NCBI RefSeq assembly: GCF_014298075.1
Contig: NZ_CP060418.1
Location: 1,178,001-1,242,000 of the forward strand
Direction: 5' to 3'
DNA length: 64,000 bases
Source of the DNA: Enterobacter sp. JUb54
GTDB taxonomy: Bacteria > Pseudomonadota > Gammaproteobacteria > Enterobacterales > Enterobacteriaceae
Shown: positions 38,427 through 50,634 of the stretch, piece after piece
Numbering within the stretch: position 1 is the first letter of the stretch
How the letters are laid out: the number at the start of each line of letters is the position of its first letter
The notes under the pieces: model-generated
Database searches by the model: none
What the model saw: only the letters and a program-made list of their open reading frames with translations
Told to the model about the DNA's origin: nothing
Position numbers and translations under genes: made by a program

Positions 38427-38549
38427 ATGAATGAATGGGACGAAGAAGAGAGCATTGCGACTCACGCGACCATAACCCGTACCGGACTCGATATTCTTGG
38501 CGTCACCGGCGCGGTGATGATCGCATTTGTGCTCTATTTTGTGCTTTGA
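38427..38549 (+). CDS. Small membrane protein (40 aa)
   Basis: An acidic N-terminus (MNEWDEEESIATHATITRTG) followed by one hydrophobic helix (residues 21-40) that ends the protein. CAGGAG lies 9 bp upstream of the ATG. I do not recognise the family. It is co-directional with dcp, 102 bp away, with no hairpin between, so they may share a message. Confidence 0.65.
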   Translation: MNEWDEEESIATHATITRTGLDILGVTGAVMIAFVLYFVL

Positions 38550-38651
38550 AGCTGCGCTGACCGCCTGAACATCGCGACCGCAGGCGGAAATCATTGCGGT
38601 TAATCAACACGTTGCCTAATCTAACTGGATAACCGAGTCCAGGAGATGATG

Positions 38652-40697
38652 ATGGCCGAAAACAACCCTTTCTTAAGCATGAGCCTGCTGCCTTATCAGG
38701 CACCGCGTTTTGATCTGATTGACGATACGCATTACCGTCCGGCCTTTGATGAAGGGGGACGGCGCCAGCGCGACGAGATCGCCGCCATTGTGAATAATCC
38801 CGCGCCGGCAGATTTCGCCAATACGCTGGTGGCGCTTGAACAAAGCGGGCAGTTGCTGACGCGCGTCACCCGGGTCTTTTTTGCCATGGCCGGGGCGCAT
38901 ACTAACCCGACGCTGCAGGCGCTTGATGAGCAGTTTTCCGCCGAACTGGCCGGGCTGGGCAACGATATTTGGCTCAACGATGCGCTGTTCCAGCGTGTAA
39001 AGCAGGTATGGCAGCAACGCGATACCCTGACCCTCGACGACGAATCCCGGCGGCTGCTGGAGGTGACGTGGCAACGTTTCACCCTGGCGGGCGCGACGCT
39101 GGCACCCGAGCAAAAAACCGCGCTGCGGGCCCTGAACACCCAGGCCGCGGCGCTGCAAAGCCAGTTCCAGCAGCGGCTGCTGGCGGCGGTGAAATCCGGC
39201 GGCCTGGTGCTGGATGACCGCGATCGGTTGGCGGGACTCAGCGACGATGAGATCGCCGAAGCCGCCGACGCCGCGCGCGATAAAGGACTGAACGACCGCT
39301 GGCTGCTGCCGTTGGTGAATACCACCCAGCAACCGGCCCTGCTGGCGTTACGCGAGCGCCAGACCCGTGAAAAGCTGTTCGCCGCCGGCTGGCAGCGCAA
39401 CCAGAAGGGCGATGCCAACGATACCCGCGAACTGGTGCTGCGTCTGGCGGAGATCCGCGCCCGCAAAGCTGAACTGCTGGGCGTCGCGGATTATGCCAGC
39501 TGGTCGATGGCCGATCAGATGGCGGGAACGCCGGAGGCCGCATTGGCCTTTATGCGCCGGATTGCCCCGGCCGCGCGGGCGAGAGCGGAGCAGGAACTGG
39601 CGGATATCCAGCAGCTCATTGACCATCAAGAGGGCGGTTTTACCGCCGAGGCATGGGACTGGCATTACTACGCCGAGCAGGTGCGCCGCACCCGCTTTGC
39701 CATCGATGAGTCACAGCTAAAACCCTATTTTGCGCTCGACCGCATTCTACAGGATGGCGTGTTCTGGACCGCCTCGCAGCTCTTTGGCCTGCGCTTCGTC
39801 GAACGTTTTGATATCCCGGTTTATCACCCGGATGTGCGGGTCTGGGAAATCTTTGATGCCAACGGCGAAGGGATTGCGCTGTTCTACGGCGACTATTTTT
39901 CGCGGGATTCGAAAAGCGGCGGGGCGTGGATGGACGTTTTCGTCGAACAATCGACGCTGCTGGCCCAGCACCCGGTGATCTACAACGTCTGCAACTATCA
40001 GAAGCCCAAAGCCGGCCACAGTGCGCTGCTGTCATGGGATGATGTCATCACCTTGTTCCATGAGTTCGGTCACGCCCTGCACGGGCTGTTTGCCAGCCAG
40101 CGCTACGCCAGCTTGTCGGGCACCAATACGCCGCGCGATTTTGTCGAGTTTCCGTCGCAGATCTTTGAGCATTGGGCCAGCGAACCGCAGGTGTTCGCCC
40201 GCTATGCCCGGCATTACCAGACCGGTGAGGCGATGCCGGATGCGCTGCGGGAAAGCATGCTGCGGGCCGTGAAGTTTAACAAAGGCTATGACATGAGCGA
40301 ACTGCTGGCGGCGGCGCTGCTGGATATGCACTGGCATCGCCTCGCGTCAACGGATGTGCCGCAGGATGTCGATGCTTTCGAAACACAGGCTTTAGGCGAG
40401 GAACATATGGATCTTGCCGCGGTGCCACCGCGCTATCGCAGCAGCTATTTCTCGCATATCTTCGGCGGCGGCTACGCGGCAGGCTATTACGCCTATCTGT
40501 GGACCCAGATGCTGGCCGACGACGGCTATCAGTGGTTCGTGGAGCATGGTGGTCTGACCCGCGAAAACGGCCAGCGCTTCCGCGAGGCGATTTTGTCCCG
40601 CGGCAACAGCACTGATTTAGCTGAACTGTATCGCCAGTGGCGCGGGCATGACCCTAAGATTGAACCGATGCTGGAGAACCGTGGGTTGAACGCGTAA
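38652..40697 (+). CDS. dcp: Peptidyl-dipeptidase Dcp
   Basis: Cytosolic zinc metallopeptidase (M3 family) that releases C-terminal dipeptides. It has 681 residues, as in E. coli. Zinc site LFHEFGHALHGLF (HExxH), with the third ligand in FVEFPSQIFEHW. Three ATGs overlap at 38646-38654; the last, 6 bp from AGGAG, gives the standard start MAENNPFL. It marks the end of the stretch collinear with E. coli. Confidence 0.96.
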   Translation: MAENNPFLSMSLLPYQAPRFDLIDDTHYRPAFDEGGRRQRDEIAAIVNNPAPADFANTLVALEQSGQLLTRVTRVFFAMAGAHTNPTLQALDEQFSAELAGLGNDIWLNDALFQRVKQVWQQRDTLTLDDESRRLLEVTWQRFTLAGATLAPEQKTALRALNTQAAALQSQFQQRLLAAVKSGGLVLDDRDRLAGLSDDEIAEAADAARDKGLNDRWLLPLVNTTQQPALLALRERQTREKLFAAGWQRNQKGDANDTRELVLRLAEIRARKAELLGVADYASWSMADQMAGTPEAALAFMRRIAPAARARAEQELADIQQLIDHQEGGFTAEAWDWHYYAEQVRRTRFAIDESQLKPYFALDRILQDGVFWTASQLFGLRFVERFDIPVYHPDVRVWEIFDANGEGIALFYGDYFSRDSKSGGAWMDVFVEQSTLLAQHPVIYNVCNYQKPKAGHSALLSWDDVITLFHEFGHALHGLFASQRYASLSGTNTPRDFVEFPSQIFEHWASEPQVFARYARHYQTGEAMPDALRESMLRAVKFNKGYDMSELLAAALLDMHWHRLASTDVPQDVDAFETQALGEEHMDLAAVPPRYRSSYFSHIFGGGYAAGYYAYLWTQMLADDGYQWFVEHGGLTRENGQRFREAILSRGNSTDLAELYRQWRGHDPKIEPMLENRGLNA

Positions 40698-40862
40698 ATC
40701 GCCATCTGAACAGGTCGCCGGCGAGAAAAGGGCGGTGGCCTGGGCTGTTTTGCGGGTAATGAAAAGTTAACTCTTTGTAATTAATCTTTTTTAGCTGTTT
40801 ATTTTCGCCCGTTTAGACCAGAATATGGCCTTCGACAATGAAATGGCTGAGAAGGAACCGAT

Positions 40863-41093
40863 ATGTTAGATAAATACTTTCAGTTAGATGGTGATAGCGG
40901 CGATACGGCTATCGAAAAGCATAAGCGTCTTCTTGCTGTTCAGGCCGCATTGGAGATTTCGAAAGCAGCGGTCTCTTCATCCACCGCCAATTCCGGTATT
41001 CGTAGCCAGATGGATTTGCGCAACGTGGCGCAGGAAGTCGCTTCGCTGGCGGACGCCATCCAGGATGCCCTCGAAGGTTACGAGGAAGACTAA
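40863..41093 (+). CDS. Small acidic hypothetical protein (76 aa)
   Basis: MLDKYFQLDGDSGDTAIEKH and a helical C-terminus (QEVASLADAIQDALEGYEED). AAGGAA lies 6 bp before the ATG, and a terminator follows 24 bp after the stop, so it looks like a complete single gene. No signal or membrane segment. I do not recognise it. Confidence 0.72.
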   Translation: MLDKYFQLDGDSGDTAIEKHKRLLAVQAALEISKAAVSSSTANSGIRSQMDLRNVAQEVASLADAIQDALEGYEED

Positions 41094-41116
41094 CCTCGCC
41101 GCAGCTGCCCGGACTG

Positions 41117-41139
41117 GCCTCGCATCGCGAGGCTTTTTT
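41117..41139 (+). terminator. Terminator of the 76-aa protein gene
   Basis: Stem GCCTCGC/GCGAGGC with a 3-nt loop and six T. Confidence 0.9.
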
Positions 41140-41170
41140 ATGCCCGGAACACCTGCAGTCTGGCTGGCCG

Positions 41171-42037
41171 CTACGGCGTTGCGGACCAGTTCTCGACCAG
41201 CGTGGCGCCGATCTCTGCAATCTGCTGATTGCGCGCCGCCATGGTGGCGTCGGTGTCGGTGAGGTAAATCACCACGATGCGTGACGGTTTTCCGTCCGGG
41301 CCGAGGGCGGCAATGATACCGCGTGAGCCGCGCTGTCCGGCCCCGGTTTTATCGGCGATAAACCAGCCGGACGGCAGCGACGCGCGCAGCAGCGGACCCG
41401 CGACCTGATCATCGATCATCCAGCGCTGTAACTGCTGTTGCGATGATGCGGAAAGCACGCCGCCGGTTAACAGACGGCGCAGGGTGGTGGCCATCGCCTG
41501 CGGGGTGGTGGTATCGCGCACGTCGCCCGGCACGGCGGCGTTAAGCTCCGGCTCCCGGCGGTCGAGTCGTGAGGTGCGATCGCCGCTGTGGCGCAGAAAC
41601 GCGGTTAACCCTTGCGGGCCGCCGATGGCGGTCAGCAGCAGGTTTGCTGCGGTATTGTCGCTCAGCGTAATGGTGGCGGCGCAGAGCTCACCAACGGTGA
41701 GTCCGTCGTCGAGGTGCTTTTCGGTTTGCGGAGAATATTCCACCAGATCCTGCTGACGGTAGTGGATCCGGCGATCGAGTTTTTCCTCGCCGCTGTCGAC
41801 CCGGGCCAGCACCGCCCCGCAGAGCAACACCTTAAAGGTACTCATCATTGGAAAGCGTTGGTCCGCACGATAGCCCGCCAGTAAACGGCCGGTGGTTAAA
41901 TCCAGCTCAGCATAGCCAACCCGGCCCTGAAGCTGGCTTTCGGCGGTTTTAACGCGGCTGATTGTGGCCTCATGGGCCCAGGCTGGCAGGGCCAGCGCGG
42001 CGAGTAACGGGAGCAGGGCAAAGCGACTATGGCGCAT
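41171..42037 (-). CDS. Class A beta-lactamase, SHV-lineage but divergent
   Basis: Periplasmic serine beta-lactamase of 288 residues with signal [21 protein letters not shown]. All catalytic motifs are present: STFK (Ser70), SDN (130-132), Glu166 in the omega loop REPELN, and KTG (234-236). Gly238 and Gln240 are seen, so the classic Ser238/Lys240 extended-spectrum pair is absent. Arg replaces the usual Trp at 165. Text similarity to SHV/LEN is strong ([20 protein letters not shown]) but the protein is clearly none of those. It lies next to lac, the usual SHV site in K. pneumoniae, so it is probably ancestral chromosomal rather than acquired. Confidence 0.94.
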   Translation of the reverse strand: MRHSRFALLPLLAALALPAWAHEATISRVKTAESQLQGRVGYAELDLTTGRLLAGYRADQRFPMMSTFKVLLCGAVLARVDSGEEKLDRRIHYRQQDLVEYSPQTEKHLDDGLTVGELCAATITLSDNTAANLLLTAIGGPQGLTAFLRHSGDRTSRLDRREPELNAAVPGDVRDTTTPQAMATTLRRLLTGGVLSASSQQQLQRWMIDDQVAGPLLRASLPSGWFIADKTGAGQRGSRGIIAALGPDGKPSRIVVIYLTDTDATMAARNQQIAEIGATLVENWSATP

Positions 42038-42195
42038 CTCGGGGGATTTCCTTGGGTCTTATTGTGAGTGTTCGCTAAGGCTGAAGTGGCTGCGGCAGGG
42101 CAACGGAAATCATGATAAATAAGACTTATGAAGATTCACAATTTCTCTTTTTTCCTTCATCATTCGCCAGCTTTTACCAGCAATAATTAATGCTT

Positions 42196-42276
42196 AGCGC
42201 AGTATCACTTACCGGAGTAAGCTCCAGGGGTTTACGGCCTTACCGCCTGGAAGCACTCGAATTATTTAGGCTATAA
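42196..42276. repeat. Degenerate ERIC-like remnant
   Basis: About 80 bp with recognisable ERIC pieces (ATCACTTACCGGAGTAAGCT, AATTATTTAGGCTATA) but shortened and mutated relative to the two full copies. Lies between bla and the small ORF. Confidence 0.7.
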
Positions 42277-42389
42277 AAAGCAATTTTTTATTTCAGGCTG
42301 GTATGAACTATAAGAATATACTGAAGGTAGCGTAAATGCTCTACGATGTCGGCAATCACACATTACTTATTGACCCATCCAGGAGGAAC

Positions 42390-42653
42390 ATGGTGGACCC
42401 GTTAATTAAGGTCATGCTGGTGGGGGGAAGGGCTGATGGCCTGCTGGTCAGCGTCGCCGATAATGCGACGGAGCTGTCCGTTACTGCTGCACAGTATGGT
42501 GCAAAATCCGGCCAGCCGCTGAGCTATCGGATCGTCTCGCAGACGATTGATGACGAACGCTACTTTTTTGGTGTGTTCAGTGAGTCTCACGATGACGCTG
42601 ACAAGCTCAAACGAGTGGCGCTGAGCAGAGGCATGAAAAAGTCGCTTTGCTGA
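42390..42653 (+). CDS. Hypothetical protein (87 aa)
   Basis: Starts MVDPLIKVMLVGGRADGLLV behind AGGAGG; an in-frame ATG at 42336 with its own GAAGG would give 105 residues. A compact alpha/beta pattern with no signal peptide or membrane helix. Unrecognised. It converges on lacY, whose stop is about 55 bp away. Confidence 0.62.
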   Translation: MVDPLIKVMLVGGRADGLLVSVADNATELSVTAAQYGAKSGQPLSYRIVSQTIDDERYFFGVFSESHDDADKLKRVALSRGMKKSLC

Positions 42654-42708
42654 GCCCGGCAGGCCAATCGGTCGGCCCGTTAATCGCAACGGGCCGCCGG
42701 TCTGCGAC

Positions 42709-43974
42709 CTACGTCGCGTTGTTATAGCCGGTAGCCGGCAGCAAGGTTTTACTGCCTTTCAGGGTGAACAGCGAGAGCACCGTGAACCCTAACGTAATCG
42801 ACCCCAGAATCAGGTATGCCTGATGGAATCCGACGGTATCGTACATCCGGCCCACCCACGCAGACAGCACCACGCCAGAGAGCTGCTTCGATAAGTTAAA
42901 GCCAATCAGGAACAGGGTGGCGGACAGTTTCGGGTTAAATGCAGACGAAATATATTTAAAGGTCCCGACCAGCAGGAACGGTACTTCAAACATATGCAGC
43001 ATTTTTAATATCACCACTTCCACCGCCGAGGTGGCAAACGACGATCCGAGAATACGCACCGACATAATAATCCCGGCGGTCAGCAGCGCGTTTTTGGCCC
43101 CGATGCGGTTTACGATGGCGGGAGCGCAGAACATAATCAGTGCATTGAGCAACTCCCCGCCGGTGGTGACAAAACCAAATACTTCGGTACCGCGCTGCGG
43201 GTCGGCGAAGAAGCCTTTAAAGAAGTTGGCAAACTGCTGGTCGAAGACGTCATAGACGCTGGCAACCCCGACCACATAGATAATAAATCCCCAGAAGCGC
43301 GGCATCCGCAGCAGCTCTGCCGCTACGCGCAGGGAAAAGGCCTGACGGTTGGCGCCTAAGGCATCCATTACCTGAGCGCTGTTGCTGCTTTCCGGACGGG
43401 AAAACCACAGCAGTACCCCCAGCACCAGCGCAAACCCGGAGGCAATCCAGAAGGTGATATTGGGGTCAATACCGAACAGGATACCGGTGATGGAAGCGCA
43501 AAGCGCCCAGCCGACGCAGCCGGCGACCCGCACTTTGCCGTATTCAAAACGGTTGGCGCGACTGACGCGCTCAATGTAGGCCTCTACCGCACCGGAGCCG
43601 CTGGAGAAGACGATCCCCAGATACAGCCCGCCCACCAGCGACCCGGCGATAATATTCATCTGCAGCAGCGGCGAGAACACAAAGATAAAGAACGGCGCGA
43701 ACAGAATTAATAACACCGTGATGGTCCACAGCAGGTGTTTGCGCAGGCCGAGCTTGTCCGAAATCAGGCCAAATATCGGTTGGCAGATAATGGCGAACAG
43801 CGAAATAGAGGAGAAGACAATCCCGGTCTCGGTCTTGGTTAAATGGTTAACGTCCGCCAGCCATACCGGGAAAAAGGGAAAGTAGGCCGACATAATGAAG
43901 TAGTAAAAGAAAAAGAACAGCAGGAAGTAGATATAATTATGCCGTTCTCGTGGCGCCAGTTCAGAGAATTTCAT
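42709..43974 (-). CDS. lacY: Lactose permease LacY
   Basis: Lactose:proton symporter, 12-helix inner-membrane protein of 421 residues. The residues needed for sugar binding and proton coupling in E. coli LacY are visible: Glu126 ([10 protein letters not shown]), Arg144 and Cys148 (VRVAGCVGW), Glu269 (TGGELLNA), Arg302 (MSVRILGSS), and His322/Glu325 (LHMFEVPF). It follows lacZ by 183 bp; no lacA is seen after it. Confidence 0.96.
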   Translation of the reverse strand: MKFSELAPRERHNYIYFLLFFFFYYFIMSAYFPFFPVWLADVNHLTKTETGIVFSSISLFAIICQPIFGLISDKLGLRKHLLWTITVLLILFAPFFIFVFSPLLQMNIIAGSLVGGLYLGIVFSSGSGAVEAYIERVSRANRFEYGKVRVAGCVGWALCASITGILFGIDPNITFWIASGFALVLGVLLWFSRPESSNSAQVMDALGANRQAFSLRVAAELLRMPRFWGFIIYVVGVASVYDVFDQQFANFFKGFFADPQRGTEVFGFVTTGGELLNALIMFCAPAIVNRIGAKNALLTAGIIMSVRILGSSFATSAVEVVILKMLHMFEVPFLLVGTFKYISSAFNPKLSATLFLIGFNLSKQLSGVVLSAWVGRMYDTVGFHQAYLILGSITLGFTVLSLFTLKGSKTLLPATGYNNAT

Positions 43975-44130
43975 AGAGATGTTCCGTTGTTATTATACTC
44001 GTCATCATCATTCCAGCTACTGCGCAATTTGCGGCGTGCCGCTGCGTACAGTAACCCATTCGTCCCTGTGCTCTTAGCTGATTTCCGCCTAATACATCCT
44101 GAATGATGCCGGTATAACTGTTTTTATTAT

Positions 44131-44146
44131 GGGGAGCCGAGGCCCC
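44131..44146 (-). promoter_or_regulatory. Stem-loop between lacZ and lacY
   Basis: GGGG-A-GCC/GGC-C-CCC hairpin beginning 12 bp after the lacZ stop. On the - strand it is not followed by T, so it may protect the lacZ 3' end or partly uncouple lacY rather than terminate. Confidence 0.45.
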
Positions 44147-44157
44147 CCGTTGTTGTT

Positions 44158-47325
<3,168 letters not shown>

Positions 47326-47430
47326 TTATCAGATATTTTTTCTGGTGCCGCAATATTGGCGAAAACGAAACCGACCTTCGATCACGAAACACCCAAAAAA
47401 GCGCAGATTTTTGTCGTCAATAAGACATAA

Positions 47431-47449
47431 AATGTTAGCGGACGACATT
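47431..47449 (+). promoter_or_regulatory. lac operator copy near lacI
   Basis: AATGTTAGCGGACGACATT. Twelve of 15 positions match the core of E. coli lacO1 (TGTGAGCGGATAACA). Partly palindromic (AATGT/ACATT). Its edge is 41 bp upstream of lacI, so it probably autoregulates lacI and pairs with the copy 135 bp away. Confidence 0.75.
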
Positions 47450-47490
47450 GATAGTAAAAACCCCTCAGTCTGACCCGAAAGGAGAGCACC

Positions 47491-48555
47491 ATGCAGCGGC
47501 GTACGGCAACGTTAGAGGATGTGGCGAGTGAAGCCGGGGTGTCCCAGCAGACCGTCTCCCGGGTGCTGAATAATCCGCAGATCGTCTCCGAGCGGACCCG
47601 GGAAAAGGTAGTCCGCGCGATGCAGGCGCTGCACTATGTCCCCAACCGTTCCGCGCAGCTGCTGGCGGGGAAGGCGGCACCTTCCATCGGGCTGATTACC
47701 GCCTCATTGACGCTGCATGCGCCGTCGCAAATTGCGGCGGCGGTAAAAAACCACGCGGGCATTCATCAGCTTGAAGTCTCGATTGCCATGCCGGAGCGTA
47801 GCGATTACGCCGCTTTGCAGGCGCGACTGGATGAGTTTCGTGCGCAACATATTCGCGGGGCAATCGTTAGCCTGCCGCTGGAGAGCAGTACGGCGGAGCG
47901 GCTGGTGAAGGAAAATCCCGATATTGCCTGCCTGTTTCTCGATGTCTCGCCGGAAACGGAGGTCTCCTGCGTGCGCTTTGATCATCGCGACGGCTGCGGC
48001 GCCTGCGTGCGGCTTCTTTGGGAATTAGGCCATCGGGAGTTTGGCCTGCTGGCCGGCCCGGAAAGCTCGATCTCTGCGCGTATGCGCCTTGGTAGCTGGC
48101 GCGAGGCGTTGCATCGCCAGGGCGTCAGCCATGCCCAGACCGTGTTCGGCGACTGGAGCGCCGCCAGCGGCTGGCACAAAACCTTTGAACTGCTCCATCT
48201 CCAGCCGCGTATCAGCGCGATTGTGGTGGCCAACGACCAGATGGCCTTAGGGGTGCTGAGCGCCCTGGCACAGCTCAACCGCAGCGGCAGCCGTGCGGTA
48301 TCGGTCACCGGTTATGACGACACTGCCGATAGCCTCTATTTCCAGCCGCCGCTGACCACCGTCGCCCAGGATTTCGATCTGCTGGGCAAAAGGGCGGTGG
48401 AACAGCTGGTTCAGCTGATGGTGACGCCCCAGATGCGGATCCGTGAACTGCTGCCCACCCGCCTGATTGTCCGCCAGTCCACCTGGCCGTTTAACAGCGA
48501 ACAGCAACAGGAGCAGTGGGTCGCCCAGCTGAAAGCGCTGGTTGAGAAGCTGTAA
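47491..48555 (+). CDS. lacI: Lac repressor LacI
   Basis: A 354-residue repressor with N-terminal helix-turn-helix (TLEDVASEAGVSQQTVSRVL), hinge helix (NRSAQLLAGK) and a periplasmic-binding-type inducer domain (SLTLHAPSQIAAAVK, VANDQMALGVLSAL, GYDDTADS). In the recognition helix the E. coli Tyr17-Gln18-Arg22 positions are Gln-Gln-Arg. The C-terminus (VAQLKALVEKL) keeps a leucine heptad like the E. coli tetramer helix, so looping is plausible. Divergent from lacZ, unlike the E. coli order. Confidence 0.94.
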   Translation: MQRRTATLEDVASEAGVSQQTVSRVLNNPQIVSERTREKVVRAMQALHYVPNRSAQLLAGKAAPSIGLITASLTLHAPSQIAAAVKNHAGIHQLEVSIAMPERSDYAALQARLDEFRAQHIRGAIVSLPLESSTAERLVKENPDIACLFLDVSPETEVSCVRFDHRDGCGACVRLLWELGHREFGLLAGPESSISARMRLGSWREALHRQGVSHAQTVFGDWSAASGWHKTFELLHLQPRISAIVVANDQMALGVLSALAQLNRSGSRAVSVTGYDDTADSLYFQPPLTTVAQDFDLLGKRAVEQLVQLMVTPQMRIRELLPTRLIVRQSTWPFNSEQQQEQWVAQLKALVEKL

Positions 48556-49006
48556 GCAGCGTTGGTTTACCCTTCATTGAAGATGAATGTGCTAGCGTAG
48601 CCGCAGTCATAAAGGGAGATGGACATCGCCTTTATGTAAAATGTAAAACACAATCTATCCATGCAAGCATTGATTCACCGCCAGACCGCTGGCGGTTTTT
48701 TTTTGCCTGTCCGCAGGCAAAACCCCGCCCGCTATTTTATTTAACTCTGCCATGCGGTGATAATTCACGCGCTTACCAGCATAAACACGCTGTTTTTCCG
48801 GTGGCTGGTGTCAAAACCTTCCCGGGCGAGAGTTTTGGACCCAGCATAAAATGCTGATGGCAGAAGGGCGATGTCGCCGCCGATGAGGCAGGCGATGGTC
48901 GCCACGGCAAATTGTCCAAATTTAAATTTAACCCTTTGTTACAGATGGGATTTATTTGGAGATCAATACTTAAGGCTCTGATTATGGATATTAAGGATAA
49001 TTGATT
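48556..49006. other. lacI downstream region
   Basis: 451 bp. It contains a strong terminator at 48677-48704, a hairpin just before it and the promoter of the next gene. No protein ORF is convincing. Confidence 0.5.
48677..48704 (+). terminator. Strong intrinsic terminator downstream of lacI
   Basis: Stem ACCGCCAG/CTGGCGGT with a 4-nt loop and nine T. It lies 121 bp after the lacI stop, far enough that a small RNA could end here. Confidence 0.92.
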
Positions 49007-49417
49007 GTGAATAAACTCTTCCGTAACACCCTGATTGCTGTCGCCCTGAGCGCAGGTTTCTCCGTTGCTGCACAAGCGGCCAGCACCACTGATGTTCCGC
49101 CGGTATCTCAGGATCCCGTGGTACAACATCTGAAGCTGAGCAACGATCAGGTGAGCAAAATTCAGACCCTGCGTACAGAATTTGAGACCAACGTTAACAA
49201 TATCAAAATCGACGGTTTCAAAGACGGCGCGCTGGTGGATGTTATCCACTCCGGCAAATGGGATGATGCGAAAGTGAAGCAGCAGCTGGCGGCCTTTGGG
49301 CAGTTAGATCAGCAAGTGCGTTACTACCGCGTGAAATACTATTTTGGCGTGAACCAGGTGCTGACGCCTGAACAGCGCACCCAGGTGAAAAACGATCTCG
49401 TTGACGCCCTGAACTGA
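49007..49417 (+). CDS. Periplasmic Spy/CpxP-like protein
   Basis: Exported protein of 136 residues with signal peptide MNKLFRNTLIAVALSAGFSVAAQA. The mature part has two LTxxQ-type motifs (LSNDQVSKIQ near residue 43 and LTPEQRTQVK at the end), the mark of the Spy/CpxP helical chaperone fold. GTG start at 49007 is favoured over a TTG at 49001 by the AAGGA spacing. A periplasmic chaperone or stress role is an inference from the fold. A short CCCGCC hairpin follows. Confidence 0.72.
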   Translation: MNKLFRNTLIAVALSAGFSVAAQAASTTDVPPVSQDPVVQHLKLSNDQVSKIQTLRTEFETNVNNIKIDGFKDGALVDVIHSGKWDDAKVKQQLAAFGQLDQQVRYYRVKYYFGVNQVLTPEQRTQVKNDLVDALN

Positions 49418-49497
49418 TTTCCGACCCCGCCAGCAATGGCGGGGTTATCCTGCCGCAGGCGCTCATCGCCCGCGCGAAAACCTAAAAATGAGACATT

Positions 49498-49926
49498 ATG
49501 AAGAGACTTGCATTCATCGCTCTCAGCTTCCTCGCATTGACCAGCCTGTCTGCTGTTGCCGGTACCAAAACCGTGGTGGACTATGGTGTGGTACAGCAAA
49601 GCCAGATCATCAGTAATCAGACCCACTCACGGCCGCTGCGCACCCTTGCCGCCGGTGCTGTCGGTGGCGTAGTCGGGCACCAGTTTGGTAATGGTAAAGG
49701 GCAGACCGCCATGACCGTTGCCGGTGCTGCCGCCGGGGCCAGTGCTTCTCACTACCGCCAGTCACAGCGCCAGGCCATGCAGGAAGTCCAGTTGACCATC
49801 AAGACCCAGTCTGGTCAGATAATCCAGGTGCTCCAGCAGTACGATGGCCGGATGAGCTTTAATCAGGGCGACAAGGTGCGCATCCTGACCTCCGGCTCGA
49901 ACACCAGCGTGGATAAAGCCGTCTGA
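49498..49926 (+). CDS. Exported glycine-zipper protein
   Basis: A 142-residue protein with signal MKRLAFIALSFLALTSLSAVA and no lipobox Cys. A glycine-zipper segment (AAGAVGGVVGHQFGNGKGQ then VAGAAAGASASH) sits at residues 52-83, as in SlyB/Rick_17kDa proteins that associate with membranes. The C-terminal part (VQLTIKTQSGQIIQVLQQ) resembles the SlyB tail. The envelope role is inferred. It is 80 bp after the Spy-like gene, and the two may be co-expressed. Confidence 0.75.
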   Translation: MKRLAFIALSFLALTSLSAVAGTKTVVDYGVVQQSQIISNQTHSRPLRTLAAGAVGGVVGHQFGNGKGQTAMTVAGAAAGASASHYRQSQRQAMQEVQLTIKTQSGQIIQVLQQYDGRMSFNQGDKVRILTSGSNTSVDKAV

Positions 49927-50041
49927 TGCTGACCTGACCGCCTGCGAATAACGCAAGCGGTCTTCCGTTGCGCCATCTCCCTCCGTGTTACCTCTCCCCG
50001 AAGCGGGAAAAACCCATCATCAAGCACAATTCCGTGATACT

Positions 50042-50060
50042 ATTGATAATTATTATCAAT
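50042..50060 (+). promoter_or_regulatory. Fur box
   Basis: Perfect 9-1-9 palindrome ATTGATAAT-T-ATTATCAAT containing GATAAT-N-ATTATC, the ferric uptake regulator consensus. It ends 12 bp before the start of the TonB-like lipoprotein. Confidence 0.88.
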
Positions 50061-50072
50061 AAGGATGTGATG

Positions 50073-50405
50073 ATGAAACGCAAATGCGCGCTGTTTTTAG
50101 CCGTCGGTTTCTTGCTGTCGGCCTGCAGTAGCCCGGTCAGGCAAGACGAGCCGAAGCTGCTTCACCTTGTCCAGCCAGTTTATCCCTACTATGCAGCGGC
50201 CAATAATATTTGCGGTGAAGTGAAGATTCGCTTTGATGTGGGCGCCGACGGGAAAGTCGAAAAGTTATGGATCCTGTCATCTGAACCGCAGCACCTGTTT
50301 GATGATGCGGTGATCAGCGCGGTGGCAAAATGGCGTTTCGAACCCAACAAACCCTTTAAAAACATGACCAAAACCATTCGCTTTAAGCTGCAGCCCACGC
50401 TGTAG
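50073..50405 (+). CDS. Iron-regulated TonB C-terminal-domain lipoprotein
   Basis: A 110-residue predicted lipoprotein: signal MKRKCALFLAVGFLLSAC with lipobox LSAC, then a single TonB_C domain (VQPVYPYYAAANNICGEVKI, FDDAVISAVAKWRFEP). It lacks the TonB membrane anchor and Pro-rich linker, so it cannot span the periplasm as TonB does. It is directly behind a Fur box and should be made under iron starvation. The ATG at 50073 is 7 bp from AAGGA. Confidence 0.82.
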   Translation: MKRKCALFLAVGFLLSACSSPVRQDEPKLLHLVQPVYPYYAAANNICGEVKIRFDVGADGKVEKLWILSSEPQHLFDDAVISAVAKWRFEPNKPFKNMTKTIRFKLQPTL

Positions 50406-50496
50406 TGGCGCTGTGACGTCTTCTCTGTGCATGTCTGCCGGTGTGGCGTAAGTCCCATTTCTTGATCTAACTCGCAACTTTAAATCTATACTCTCT

Positions 50497-50519
50497 CAGC
50501 GATCGGATGGCGATCGCTG
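50497..50519. promoter_or_regulatory. Perfect palindrome at the promoter of the haloperoxidase-like gene
   Basis: Arms CAGCGATCG/CGATCGCTG with a 5-bp centre, immediately downstream of a TATACT -10-like hexamer at 50487-50492. The layout fits a repressor operator over the start of transcription. Confidence 0.6.
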
Positions 50520-50634
50520 GCGGCTCGGTGCGTGGCTCTATGGTTCCCGTCACGGCATGGCAACAGGCCACCTCAGCGCCATACGCAAGACCTGCTTCAA
50601 CCTTCGACAGCTAACGGTATTCAGGAGAAGAGAC

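Noticed and set aside
47376-47397. CRP site in the lac intergenic region
   Set aside because: Only one half (CGTGATCGA on -) resembles the consensus; too weak to list.
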